Under the pieces are notes generated by a model that saw nothing but the letters and a program-made list of their open reading frames with translations, had not been told where the DNA came from and did no database searches. Below, one piece after another: positions 9,256 to 17,051 of a DNA stretch of 64,000 bases; position 1 is the first letter of the stretch, and the number at the start of each line of letters is the position of its first letter. The stretch is taken from the NCBI RefSeq assembly GCF_000378985.1, contig NZ_KB905370.1, positions 1 through 64,000 of the forward strand, given 5' to 3'. Made by a program: the position numbers and the translations under genes. This DNA is from Ensifer sp. BR816 (GTDB lineage: Bacteria; Pseudomonadota; Alphaproteobacteria; Rhizobiales; Rhizobiaceae).

Positions 9256-9579
9256 TTAAGAGGGAAGGTCGCGCGACAGCGCTTCGGGCGAGCCCTTGCG
9301 GCCATCCGGCAGTTCCATCGTCGCGCAGGTGCCGCCATCGACGAATTTCCAGGCGTTGCCCTGATAGTCGACCGTCGAGGTGGCCTGGCAGGTCGTGCCC
9401 GGTCCGGCCGCGCAATCATTCTGGCCCTTCAGCGCGACACCGAAGCATTTCTCCTTGCCGGCATCCATCGCGGCTTTGACCTGTTCCTGCGAAAGCGGCG
9501 CAGCGAGCGCAAGCGACGAAACCGCTGCTGCCACAGCGCCCGCCAGTACGGCGGCATTGATCGTGGATTTCTGGGACAT
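9256..9579 (-). CDS. DUF2282 family bufferin-type RiPP precursor
   Basis: A 107-residue secreted protein. A signal peptide-like N-terminus (about residues 1-27, ending SSLALAAP) precedes a small core. The core has four cysteines at 45, 56, 64 and 85 in the contexts EKCFG, NDCAAG, TTCQA and GTCATM, the DUF2282 pattern. In characterised bufferins some of these cysteines become thiooxazole-type heterocycles and the product is secreted to bind copper. The ATG at 9579 has GGAGAG upstream and gives the signal peptide directly; the longer frame would hide it. It is first in the operon, about 60 bp after a candidate ECF promoter. Confidence 0.92.
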   Translation of the reverse strand: MSQKSTINAAVLAGAVAAAVSSLALAAPLSQEQVKAAMDAGKEKCFGVALKGQNDCAAGPGTTCQATSTVDYQGNAWKFVDGGTCATMELPDGRKGSPEALSRDLPS

Positions 9580-9638
9580 GACATCTCTCCATGTTGACGG
9601 GTCTCGTGAGCCCTTGTTCAGGGCCACACAAAGCCTGG

Positions 9639-9665
9639 TTCGCCGCCAATCGGAGATTTGTTACA
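9639..9665 (-). promoter_or_regulatory. candidate ECF (SigF/ECF16-type) promoter of the bufferin operon
   Basis: Read on the minus strand: TGTAAC at 9665-9660, 17 bases, then CGAA at 9642-9639. This resembles the GTAAC-N16-CGAA motif reported for Caulobacter SigF. It would start transcription roughly 50 bp before the precursor ATG at 9579. The neighbouring sigma factor belongs to the matching ECF type. Confidence 0.6.
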
Positions 9666-9780
9666 TCACCCGCCCACACGCTTTCGTGAGCACTATACCG
9701 TGCAAGATCACGTTGATTTTGGATTGACTCCACCGAAGATCATGAACGTGATCGCCGGAAAGAAGATTTGCGGACGCATA

Positions 9781-9806
9781 TGTAACAAGCGGTCGGAGCC
9801 GGCGAA
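9781..9806 (+). promoter_or_regulatory. candidate self-promoter of the ECF sigma gene
   Basis: TGTAAC at 9781-9786, 16 bases, then CGAA at 9803-9806, facing the sigma gene and matching the motif on the opposite strand. The predicted transcript start would fall inside or very close to the GGGAGGA ribosome site before GTG 9823. A leader this short makes the assignment less sure than for the divergent copy. Confidence 0.4.
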
Positions 9807-9822
9807 TTGGGAGGAAGTACAA

Positions 9823-10350
9823 GTGGAGGACAGCGATCTCGCCCGGCTGTTCCGCGCAGGGCTCGCCGGCGATGAGCGAGCCTATGGCGACTTCCTGCAT
9901 GCCGCTGCGGAGCTTGTTCGTGCCTGGGCTCGGCGTAGAACAGCTTTTGGTGGCCTGGATCCGGAAGATATCGTCCAGGAAACGCTGCTGGCGATCCATG
10001 TGAAGCGGCACACCTGGCGAGCCGACGGTCCAGTGGCGCCATGGCTCTATGCGATCGCAAAGCACAAGCTTGTCGATGCCTTGCGACGAATGGGCCGCCA
10101 CCCTCGGGTGGAAATCAGCGAGTTGGAGGGACAACTCGCCGTTGAGGAAGCGGAAAGCGTGAGGGGTTGGGAGATAGAACGCGCGCTTGAGATGCTAACC
10201 CCCGGCCAGCGTTCGGTGGTGACGGCGATCTCGGTCGAAGGACGCACCATAGGCGAGGCGGCAAGAAGCCTCCACATGAACGAAACCGCAGTTCGTGTCG
10301 CTCTCCATCGCGGCCTTGCTGCTATCGCCAGACGATTTGGACGTGACTGA
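9823..10350 (+). CDS. ECF RNA polymerase sigma factor (SigF/ECF16-like)
   Basis: A 175-residue sigma factor. Region 2 is seen in LDPEDIVQETLLAIHVKRHTW and PVAPWLYAIAKHKLVDALRR. Region 4 is seen in LTPGQRSVVTAISVEGRTIGEAARSLHMNETAVRVALHRGLAAIARR. The GTG at 9823 was chosen because GGGAGG lies eight bases upstream and upstream codons are not sigma-like. The next gene encodes an NrsF-type anti-sigma with its ATG one base after this stop. ECF16/SigF with NrsF controls metal and oxidative stress genes, including DUF2282 operons, in Caulobacter. Here it is divergent from exactly such an operon. Confidence 0.92.
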   Translation: MEDSDLARLFRAGLAGDERAYGDFLHAAAELVRAWARRRTAFGGLDPEDIVQETLLAIHVKRHTWRADGPVAPWLYAIAKHKLVDALRRMGRHPRVEISELEGQLAVEEAESVRGWEIERALEMLTPGQRSVVTAISVEGRTIGEAARSLHMNETAVRVALHRGLAAIARRFGRD

Positions 10351-10351
10351 A

Positions 10352-10990
10352 ATGGAAACGCACGAACTCATCAAAGCCCTTGCGGCGGACGCCCGGCGAA
10401 GCACTATGTCGATGCCAGTCGCCTGGTCGAGTGCGGTTCTCGCGGCCGTCCTCGTCGCCGCCACCGTCTTCTTCGCCCTCCTCGGCGCGAGGCCGGATAT
10501 TGCCGAGGCCGCGCAAACCTTCCGCTTCCTCTTCAAGTTCGCGGTGACCATCGCCCTTGCCGCGAGCGCTTTCGCTCTCTTGCATATGCTGTCGCGGCCG
10601 GAATCGGAGGCGCGCCGGTCGCTGCCGCGTCTTGCCGTGGCCCCGGCGCTGCTGGCGGCAGGCCTTGTCGTTGAACTCGCCGTCTCGTCACCGGACACGT
10701 GGTCGGCAAGGCTCGTCGGCACAAACGGCTTCGTATGCCTCACCTTCATTCCGCTGATCGGCATCGGTCCGCTCGCACTGCTGCTGCGCGCGCTACGCCA
10801 CGGCGCGCCCTCCCATCCTGCGCTGGCAGGCGCCGTTGCCGGTCTTACCGCCGGCGGCCTTGCCGCGACCTTCTATGCCGCCCATTGCACGGACGATTCA
10901 CCGTTGTTCGTTGCGACATGGTATACGATCGCGATCGCGATGCTGGCGCTCCTCGGGGCGCTCGGCGCTAGCCGCATCGCCCGCTGGTAG
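10352..10990 (+). CDS. nrsF: NrsF-type membrane anti-sigma factor (DUF1109)
   Basis: A 212-residue integral membrane protein with six hydrophobic segments and the family opening METHELIKALAADA. Two cysteines expected at the periplasmic side are present at residue 129 (GFVCLTF) and residue 179 (AAHCTDD). The equivalent pair in Caulobacter NrsF is needed for release of SigF under metal stress. The start overlaps the sigma region closely (ATG one base after TGA), so both are made from one transcript. It should hold the sigma factor at the membrane until copper, chromate or a similar stress is sensed. Confidence 0.9.
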   Translation: METHELIKALAADARRSTMSMPVAWSSAVLAAVLVAATVFFALLGARPDIAEAAQTFRFLFKFAVTIALAASAFALLHMLSRPESEARRSLPRLAVAPALLAAGLVVELAVSSPDTWSARLVGTNGFVCLTFIPLIGIGPLALLLRALRHGAPSHPALAGAVAGLTAGGLAATFYAAHCTDDSPLFVATWYTIAIAMLALLGALGASRIARW

Positions 10991-11018
10991 CAAACGGAAT
11001 CAGGCACGTGAGAAGTGG

Positions 11019-11222
11019 CTAACGACGGCCGCGCTCCTCCTGGACTGGCGGACAGGGCACGGAACCATAGGAACAGAACACGCAACAGTCCCCCCCCTTC
11101 GGCCTCATGAGCAGACCGCAGCCCTTGCACTCGTAAAAATGCAGGCACGCATCCATGCGCATCCTTTCCACCGACTGATGCCGGCAGCCGGGACAGGTCA
11201 GGATCGAGATGAACTCCGTCAT
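11019..11222 (-). CDS. GDCCVxC domain small cysteine-rich protein
   Basis: A 67-residue protein with nine cysteines: CPGC near the N-terminus, CKGC in the middle, GDCCVFC and a final PCPP. This is the GDCCVxC family; some members use selenocysteine, but this copy reads cysteine throughout. The CxxC pairs suggest a metal-binding or zinc-ribbon fold. Members are often near mercury or metal transport genes. Here it converges on the NrsF gene, 28 bp away, next to a copper-type RiPP locus, so a metal role is plausible but unproven. Confidence 0.83.
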   Translation of the reverse strand: MTEFISILTCPGCRHQSVERMRMDACLHFYECKGCGLLMRPKGGDCCVFCSYGSVPCPPVQEERGRR

Positions 11223-11265
11223 ACGGCGTGTCTTTCAACGCCCCGCGACTGCCGCGCGGGCGCCC

Positions 11266-11369
11266 CTACAGCGCCGTGCGTCTTATCAGACGCACAAAGG
11301 ACGCTGTAGCACTTTGAATTGCTGCATGTTTTTGTCCTCAAATCGGCTACGATTTAAGGAAACATGCAA
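11266..11369. repeat. 104-bp dispersed stem-loop repeat, copy 1
   Basis: This matches 14450-14553 base for base along its whole length, with about ten differences. It folds as an outer stem CTACAGCG/CGCTGTAG around an inner stem GTGCGTCT/AGACGCAC. A second hairpin follows, made of TGCATGTTT/AAACATGCA with an inner AAATCG/CGATTT. It lies in the spacer between the GDCCVxC and DUF983 genes. Such short palindromic elements are frequent in rhizobial intergenic regions. Confidence 0.85.
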
Positions 11370-11410
11370 CAGCATTCTACCTCAAGTCACTGCGCGGCGC
11401 TCGCTTTGGG

Positions 11411-11815
11411 CTACTCCGGCTCCGGCGCTACAGGCTTGCGCACGAGCCTGCCCTCCTCCGCCTTGTAGAAGAACTGGCTGGCGACCAGCCAGCCTTTCAG
11501 CGGCCTGAGCGGCGGAATGCAGGTCAGGAGCATGAACGGCCCCGTGACCAACAAATGCACCCAGAGCGGCGCACTGTATTGCACTTCCAGCCAGACGCCG
11601 AGAAATACACTCGGTACGCAGGCGAAACAGATCACGAAGAAAGCAGGGCCGTCGGCCGGGTCGGCGAAGGAATAGTCAAGTCCGCAGACCTCACACGCGG
11701 GCCGGAGTCTTAGGAACCCCTCGAACAGATGCCCCTGCGCGCAACGCGGGCAGCGACCGCGCAGGCCCGTATGCAGCGGCGACAGAGGCGGCCAGTCCTG
11801 GTTCGAAGACATCAT
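11411..11815 (-). CDS. DUF983 family membrane protein
   Basis: A 134-residue protein. The N-terminal half has a zinc-ribbon-like pair, GRCPRCAQGHLFEGFLRLRPACEVCGLDYSF, followed by two hydrophobic segments (FFVICFACVPSVFLGVWLEV and a second near LLVTGPFMLLTCIPP). This is the DUF983 layout. The gene starts with two consecutive ATG codons preceded by AAGGAAGA; 11815 is taken. Function is unknown. DUF983 genes in alphaproteobacteria are often near cytochrome oxidase genes, but none is visible here. Confidence 0.88.
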   Translation of the reverse strand: MMSSNQDWPPLSPLHTGLRGRCPRCAQGHLFEGFLRLRPACEVCGLDYSFADPADGPAFFVICFACVPSVFLGVWLEVQYSAPLWVHLLVTGPFMLLTCIPPLRPLKGWLVASQFFYKAEEGRLVRKPVAPEPE

Positions 11816-12000
11816 TCTTCCTTTCAAAGGTTTAGTCGCGCGAAGGACGCACCAAAAATGAGCTGCGGTGAGCACGGGGGGACCCGGCGACTTCTCTTGA
11901 AAGAGAGGGAGCCATACAAAACATACATAGTCAAATAATTGTATGCACCTGCGGCTGCGACAATTCCGCCCGCCGAGAGACAACTGATCGGCGTTGCCGT

Positions 12001-13398
12001 TCAGACGACGAGGTTGAGTGCCGCCGACGGGTGCGTCAGAAGGTCGGCAATGACATCGAGGCTTCGCTGGAGCTCGGCCCGCGTCTCGGCGGCACCGAGA
12101 CCGAGACGCACAGCCTCGGGAGGCATGGAAAGAGCGAAGGCATCGCTCGCCACGACGCTGGTCCCCGCTGATCTCAGCCGCGCCGTAAACTCGCCACGGT
12201 TCCAATGGGACGGCAATCTCAGCCACAGGTGGAAGCCTTCGCGATCGGTAAGAACATCCGCACGCGGCAAGCTGTCGGCAACCATCTGCTGGCGGCGCCC
12301 CGCCTCACGCCGTATGGCGGCCAGCACCACTTGCGCCGTCCCGTCCTCGAGCCAACGGGTGGCAATCGCCGCGGAAAGCGGCGACGCCATACCAGCCGTG
12401 GCTCGGATGGCGCCCTCCAGGCGAAGGGCCGTCGCTGAATCGGGCACCGCCAGATAGGCGATCCGAAGTGAGGGCGAGAGACATTTGGCAAGCCCCGCCA
12501 CGTGGTAGACGAGATCCGGAGCAAGCGCCGCGAGTGGCGGTACCGGCGTTGCGGGCAACGCGCCATAGGCGTCGTCCTCGATGACGGCAACGCCGTGCCT
12601 GCGCGCAATCGCCAGGATCGCCTCGCGCCGTTTCAGCGGCAGCGTGGCGGTTGTTGGATTGTGCAGCGTCGGATTGCAGTAGAGCGCCTTGGGCCGATGC
12701 TCGCGGCACACGGCCTCGAAAGCTTCCGGCAAAAGACCCTTTTCGTCGATCGCAACACCGAGGACGTCGATGCCGAGATAGGCAGCCAGCGAGCGAAGAC
12801 CGGGATAGGCGAGTGCCTCGGCACAGATCCTCTCACCCTTCGCCGCCAGCATGCCGAGGGTCGCAAGCAGCGCCCCTTGCGCCCCGGGGCAGACGAGCAC
12901 CCGATCGGGAGAGACCTCGCCGAGCCGCGGCTTCAGCCAGGCCGCGCCTGCGGCCCGGTCCTGCCGGGCGCCACCGACAGGCTGATAGCGCATCAGCTGG
13001 GCCAGGCCCCGCTCCTGCTGCAGATCAGCGATATCGCGCCACATCCGTTCCGCAAGCGCCGGATCGTCGAAAAGCGGCGGCAGGTTCATGCTCATGTCGA
13101 CGAGCCCGCCCGGAGACGAACCGTCGGCACTTCTCGATCGTCCCCTGACATAGGTACCCTGTCCGACCCGGCCTTCGATCAGACCGCGGCGTCGCGCCTC
13201 GTTATAGGCACGGCTTACGGTCGTAAAATCGATGCCGAGCACGGCCGCGAGTGCCCGCTGCGGCGGCAAGCGGGTTCCGGCCGTCAACCGCCCTGCCGCG
13301 ATGTCCGCAGCAAGCTGGTCGGCAATGGCGAGGTAGAGCGGCCCCTGCGCCTTGCCAGGCGCCGGCACCCACGAAAGACCGGCGCGATCCCTGTCCAT
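12001..13398 (-). CDS. MocR-type GntR/aminotransferase-fold transcriptional regulator
   Basis: A 465-residue two-domain protein. Residues about 20-85 form a GntR winged helix (IAAGRLTAGTRLPPQRALAAVLGIDFTTVSRAYNEARRRGLIEGRVGQGTYV). Residues about 100-460 are a type I aminotransferase fold with PGAQGALLATLG, YCNPTLHNPTTATLP, VIEDDAYGAL and the PLP-lysine region HVAGLAKCLSPSLRIAYL. MocR proteins bind PLP or a PLP-amino acid adduct. The gene upstream on the same strand is pdxJ (PLP synthesis), so a PdxR-like function is tempting. A nested inverted repeat covers the start codon, indicating autoregulation. Confidence 0.93.
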   Translation of the reverse strand: MDRDRAGLSWVPAPGKAQGPLYLAIADQLAADIAAGRLTAGTRLPPQRALAAVLGIDFTTVSRAYNEARRRGLIEGRVGQGTYVRGRSRSADGSSPGGLVDMSMNLPPLFDDPALAERMWRDIADLQQERGLAQLMRYQPVGGARQDRAAGAAWLKPRLGEVSPDRVLVCPGAQGALLATLGMLAAKGERICAEALAYPGLRSLAAYLGIDVLGVAIDEKGLLPEAFEAVCREHRPKALYCNPTLHNPTTATLPLKRREAILAIARRHGVAVIEDDAYGALPATPVPPLAALAPDLVYHVAGLAKCLSPSLRIAYLAVPDSATALRLEGAIRATAGMASPLSAAIATRWLEDGTAQVVLAAIRREAGRRQQMVADSLPRADVLTDREGFHLWLRLPSHWNRGEFTARLRSAGTSVVASDAFALSMPPEAVRLGLGAAETRAELQRSLDVIADLLTHPSAALNLVV

Positions 13399-13438
13399 GC
13401 ATACATCCTCATTCCAGAATGTATGGATATTGCATGGA
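13394..13438. promoter_or_regulatory. nested inverted repeat operator at the MocR start codon
   Basis: Two perfect inverted repeats are nested: TCCATGCA (13394-13401) with TGCATGGA (13431-13438), and CATACAT (13400-13406) with ATGTATG (13419-13425). The block overlaps the ATG of the MocR gene. A regulator bound here would block its own transcription or translation. Confidence 0.7.
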
Positions 13439-13585
13439 TCATTGCTCTGGGCAAGTCGGCGATATCAGATCCCGTGAAACCGCGTGGCATCTCGCGCTAC
13501 GGCGTAGGCGAAGTATAAGGAACACGGTCGCCATTCTTTCCGGCGGGCGTGCTCGGGGCAATGCGACGAGCGCCCCGTCCAACGC

Positions 13586-14338
13586 TTACACCGCCTCGCC
13601 GCAAGCACGGCGGAAGCGGCGCACCGTCTCGGCCATGCCGTATTCCAACGCGTCGGCCGTCAGGCCATGGCCGATCGAGACCTCGGCGAGCGCCGGGATA
13701 TGCTTGACGAGCAGCGGCAGGTTGGCGACCGTCAGGTCGTGTCCCGCGTTGACCGCGAGTCCGAGGCCCGTTGCAATTTCGGCGGTGCGGCCGAGCTCGC
13801 CAGCGATCCGCTCGGCCTTCCCCGGATCGTCGTGGCAGCCGCCATAGGGGCCGGTATAGAGTTCGATGCGGTCCGCGCCAATCGCCTTGGCGATCTTCAG
13901 AGCTTCCGGGTCCGGATCCCCATCGGCAAAGACAGATACGCGGAAGCCCTTCTTCTTGAGACGCCCGACGACGCTGCCGAGCAGAGCCTGGTTCTGCCGA
14001 AAATCCCAGCCATGGTCGGAGGTCGCCTGTGCTGGATCGTCGGGCACCAGCGTCACCTGCTCCGGTTCATGCCGCTCGACGAGCTGGAGGAATTCCTCGT
14101 TGGGATAGCCTTCCATGTTGAACTCCGCTGCCGGGAATTCGTCATCGATCAGGTCGCGGATCGGTTGCAGGTCGGAAAAGCGGATGTGCCGCTGATCCGG
14201 ACGCGGATGCACGGTCAGCCCGCTCGCCCCGGCCTGAAGCGCGATCCGGCCGAGGCCCGTCACGGAGGGCCATGGGAGATCACGCCGGTTGCGCAGCATG
14301 GCGATGGCATTGAGATTGACGGAGAGCTTTGCGGGCAT
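13586..14338 (-). CDS. pdxJ: pyridoxine 5'-phosphate synthase
   Basis: A 250-residue TIM-barrel enzyme of normal PdxJ length. It joins 1-deoxyxylulose 5-phosphate and 3-amino-2-oxopropyl phosphate to form pyridoxine 5'-phosphate, the last ring-closing step of PLP synthesis. Clear motifs are [64 protein letters not shown] and [18 protein letters not shown] 14338 is chosen because the protein then begins [10 protein letters not shown] like its homologues. A MocR regulator gene lies 187 bp downstream on the same strand. Confidence 0.96.
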   Translation of the reverse strand: MPAKLSVNLNAIAMLRNRRDLPWPSVTGLGRIALQAGASGLTVHPRPDQRHIRFSDLQPIRDLIDDEFPAAEFNMEGYPNEEFLQLVERHEPEQVTLVPDDPAQATSDHGWDFRQNQALLGSVVGRLKKKGFRVSVFADGDPDPEALKIAKAIGADRIELYTGPYGGCHDDPGKAERIAGELGRTAEIATGLGLAVNAGHDLTVANLPLLVKHIPALAEVSIGHGLTADALEYGMAETVRRFRRACGEAV

Positions 14339-14449
14339 ATTGAAACTTTCAAAACGATGCACTCAAGCGAGCGTGTCGGCGGCCAGATCGATCGTCGCAG
14401 TTCTACCGCAGATTTTGCAAGACTGGAATCGGCCTTTGCACGGTTTCGT

Positions 14450-14553
14450 CTACAGCGCCGCGCGTCTTATCAGACGCGCAAAGGTCGCTGTAGCGCTTTG
14501 AATTACTGCATGTTTTTATCCTTAAATCGGGTACGATTTGAGGAAACATGCAG
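14450..14553. repeat. 104-bp dispersed stem-loop repeat, copy 2
   Basis: Second copy of the element at 11266-11369. In the inner stem this copy has GCGCGTCT/AGACGCGC where copy 1 has GTGCGTCT/AGACGCAC, so a T-A pair is replaced by C-G with pairing kept. It lies between pdxJ and the DUF899 gene, in the 5' region of both. Confidence 0.85.
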
Positions 14554-14637
14554 TGGGCGTTTTGACACCGCTCATTTATGTTGATATCAACCTTATTACG
14601 TGAGCACCATATCGCAACGATCAAGGAGGAGACCACC

Positions 14638-15348
14638 ATGACGACGCAGACCCCACTCGTCCCGGCAACGGAACTCGCCGCGAGGAACCGCGCCCGCTTC
14701 CCGAATGAGAGCGCGGAGTATCGTCAGGCACGCAACGCTTTGCTCGTCGAGGAAATCGAACTCCGCCGCCATATCGAACGCGTGGCCGCGCAGCGCAGAC
14801 AACTGCCACCGGGCGGCGAAGTGCCACGGACCTATGTTTTCGAGGGGGAGAAAGGTCCGGCAACGCTTACCGATCTCTTTGGGGACAAGGAAACGCTCAT
14901 CATCTACAGCTACATGTTCGGCCCGAAGCGCGAAAAGCCCTGCCCTATGTGCACATCGCTGATGGCCGCCTGGGAGGGCAAGGTCCCCGACATCGAACAA
15001 CGCGTCGCCCTGGCGATGGTCGCCCGCTCGCCGATCGAGCGGCTGGTCGAAGCCAAGAAAGCGCGCGGCTGGGCCCAGCTGAAGGTCTATTCCGATAGCG
15101 AGGGGAGCTTCACCCGCGATTATGTCAGCGCCGAGGACGCGGACGTCCCCGGTTACACGGTCTTCACGCGCCGGGACGGCGCCATCCGGCATTTCTGGAG
15201 CGGCGAGATGAGCGGCGAAATGGCCGATCCCGGCCAGGACCCGCGCGACGCCCCCGACCCCGATCCGCTGTGGCACCTGCTCGACACCACACCGGAAGGC
15301 CGCGGCGCGGATTGGTATCCCAAACTGGAGTATCGCCGCAGCGTTTAG
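14638..15348 (+). CDS. DUF899 family thioredoxin-like protein
   Basis: A 236-residue protein. The N-terminal part (FPNESAEYRQARNALLVEEIELRRHIERVAAQRRQLPPGG) and the following LTDLFGDKETLIIYSYMFGPKREKPCPMCTSLMAAWEG are the DUF899 hallmarks. CPMC occupies the position of a thioredoxin CxxC. The final HLLDTTPEGRG-DWYPKLEY is also typical. The ATG has AAGGAGGAG ten bases upstream. A redox role is likely from the fold; no substrate is known. It is a single gene following the repeat copy. Confidence 0.9.
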   Translation: MTTQTPLVPATELAARNRARFPNESAEYRQARNALLVEEIELRRHIERVAAQRRQLPPGGEVPRTYVFEGEKGPATLTDLFGDKETLIIYSYMFGPKREKPCPMCTSLMAAWEGKVPDIEQRVALAMVARSPIERLVEAKKARGWAQLKVYSDSEGSFTRDYVSAEDADVPGYTVFTRRDGAIRHFWSGEMSGEMADPGQDPRDAPDPDPLWHLLDTTPEGRGADWYPKLEYRRSV

Positions 15349-15470
15349 CCATCCGCCCCGATTGGCATATCGGCCTGGGACGGATATTCTCCGGCGCCAC
15401 CCACGCTTTCGTGGTTGGCGCCGTCTTGATTCATTTCAGAAAAAGCTGACATTTCTTGTTCTGAACCTGA

Positions 15471-15511
15471 CAGTCGACATTTTTGGGTCTAAGTTTCGAA
15501 TCAGGTTCGAT
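15471..15511. promoter_or_regulatory. spaced inverted repeat upstream of a membrane regulator gene
   Basis: GAACCTGA and its exact reverse complement TCAGGTTC lie in the AT-rich region about 50-100 bp before the ATG at 15563, separated by roughly 30 bases. The spacing would suit a dimeric regulator. No protein is assigned; coordinates are to within a few bases. Confidence 0.35.
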
Positions 15512-15562
15512 TTCCCGCTTTTCAGACGCCGTGGCATAGCGCCCTTTCTTCCGGAGCCATTG

Positions 15563-16666
15563 ATGACGCCAGCCGAAAGGCCCTGCGACGAAACGATTCG
15601 ATCGGCGCTCGGCCGGGTTCTTGACAGCAAGGGCTTTCAGCGTTCCGAACGGCTGCGTGCCTTTCTCACCTATGTTGTCGAGACGGAAATCGCCGGCGAG
15701 GCCGGGCAGTTGAAGGGCTATTCGATCGCCGTCGATGCCTTCGGACGCAGCCAGGCATTCGATGCCGACAGCGATCCCCTCGTGCGCGTCCACGCCGGAA
15801 AATTGCGCAAATTGCTGAAAGCCTTCTATGAAACCGATGGGGCCAAAGAGGACTGGCAGATCAGCATTCCGAAGGGAACCTATGTGCCGGAGTATAGCCG
15901 CCTGTGTGTATCCGCAACGGCAGCTCCTCAGCGCCTGGTGACAACTGACGGAGGTCGCCCTCCCAGGCGCCGGCCCGCATGGCATCCCACACCCTTTTCC
16001 TCCCCCTGGGCCGTGCTGACGGTGCTGCCGCTCCTGTTGTTCACCCCCCTGCCCTCGCCGAAGATGACGCTCGACTTCGACGCAGAAGCCAAGCTTGTGA
16101 ACGGCCCGATGGCCTCCGTCCGCGGGCTTCCCTCAGTGGATCTGATTGTCGAGGCGGACCACAAGAATGCCGAGCATTTCGCCGCCTTGCTGCATGCAGC
16201 CGCGCTTCGCCACAGGACCCTTGCCGCGGCGGACATGACAGGCCCTTCGCGTGCGACCGGTACCTTGAACCCGGCGCTCGCCTTCTCCGTCAAGGTCGCC
16301 TGGCACGAGACCCCGGCGCCTGGTCTTCGCGTCACGCTTTCGCACAATGGCGAAGCCGTGCCGCTCCGTCAGGATTTCATTGGCGCACAACAACTCGCAA
16401 GCGAATCCGACATTCTCTACAGGACCACCTCGCTTGCCGCCCAGCTCTTCGGTCTCGATGGCGAAATCTACGCCCATGCCGCCACGGAGGGGCTGCAGAG
16501 TACCTTGATGAGATGCATGGTAACGACGGCGCACTACAAGAAACTGCTGACGCGCGAGAGCTTCCAGGAGGCCTGGGCCTGCCAGCAGGAACTTGCCCCT
16601 CTCAAGGGTAATGAGCCTCTCTTCATTCTGTCCGCCAGCAAACCGAACCAGCTCTTCAGCCACTGA
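15563..16666 (+). CDS. membrane protein with N-terminal winged-helix-like domain of rhizobial cyclase-type regulators
   Basis: A 367-residue protein. Residues about 10-110 (IRSALGRVLDSKGFQRSERLRAFLTYVVETEI, then KGYSIAVDAFGRSQAFDADSDPLVRVHAGKLRKLL...YVPEY) match a domain that recurs in rhizobial proteins annotated as adenylate cyclase or TPR regulators. One membrane segment follows at about residues 150-170. The remaining region resembles the sensor part of such proteins, but no TPR repeats or cyclase domain follow: the frame stops at KPNQLFSH. It may be a naturally short or truncated member. Function is unknown. Confidence 0.65.
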   Translation: MTPAERPCDETIRSALGRVLDSKGFQRSERLRAFLTYVVETEIAGEAGQLKGYSIAVDAFGRSQAFDADSDPLVRVHAGKLRKLLKAFYETDGAKEDWQISIPKGTYVPEYSRLCVSATAAPQRLVTTDGGRPPRRRPAWHPTPFSSPWAVLTVLPLLLFTPLPSPKMTLDFDAEAKLVNGPMASVRGLPSVDLIVEADHKNAEHFAALLHAAALRHRTLAAADMTGPSRATGTLNPALAFSVKVAWHETPAPGLRVTLSHNGEAVPLRQDFIGAQQLASESDILYRTTSLAAQLFGLDGEIYAHAATEGLQSTLMRCMVTTAHYKKLLTRESFQEAWACQQELAPLKGNEPLFILSASKPNQLFSH

Positions 16667-17051
16667 GCAGCTTGAATTGCTGTAGGTTTTGGAAGAGGCC
16701 GTCAGCAACCATAGCGCGATGACGCCGACCTGGGCGCAAGCTATTATTGCCAAGATTTCACCCGCAATATTGAGGGCTGTTCATTTCGACGATTCGCACC
16801 TACCGTAAATCCGTGCGGTAGAATTCAGAATGCCTGGCTGCCCGATGGAGCACAGCACGTTCGGACGAACGCGCAAAGAGCTCCAGCCCGTCATGGCGGC
16901 GCAGCGCCTTTACAGCGCGTGGCCCGATGAACGGCAAGCACATTGTCTGCAGTAGTCGTGCGATGCGCACGATGTGCCCCGAAGGCGGCCGGTGGCGGCA
17001 ATTGCGATGGAGGATCGCAACGCCGTGGCACGGAAACGGGGGACGCGAAAA
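16667..17051. other. intergenic region without a recognised gene
   Basis: About 385 bp between the winged-helix membrane protein and the MerR gene. A short stretch near 16674 (TTGAATTGCTG) resembles part of the 104-bp repeat, but the stems are missing. No convincing coding frame, terminator or RNA was found. Confidence 0.4.

Noticed and set aside
9658..9822. Longer N-terminus for the ECF sigma factor
   Set aside because: The extra 55 residues are not sigma-like and cover both promoter-like motifs; a good ribosome site precedes GTG 9823.
16669..16700. Third copy of the 104-bp repeat, and a similar stretch near 50310
   Set aside because: Only about a dozen bases (TTGAATTGCTG and neighbours) match; the stems that define the element are missing.
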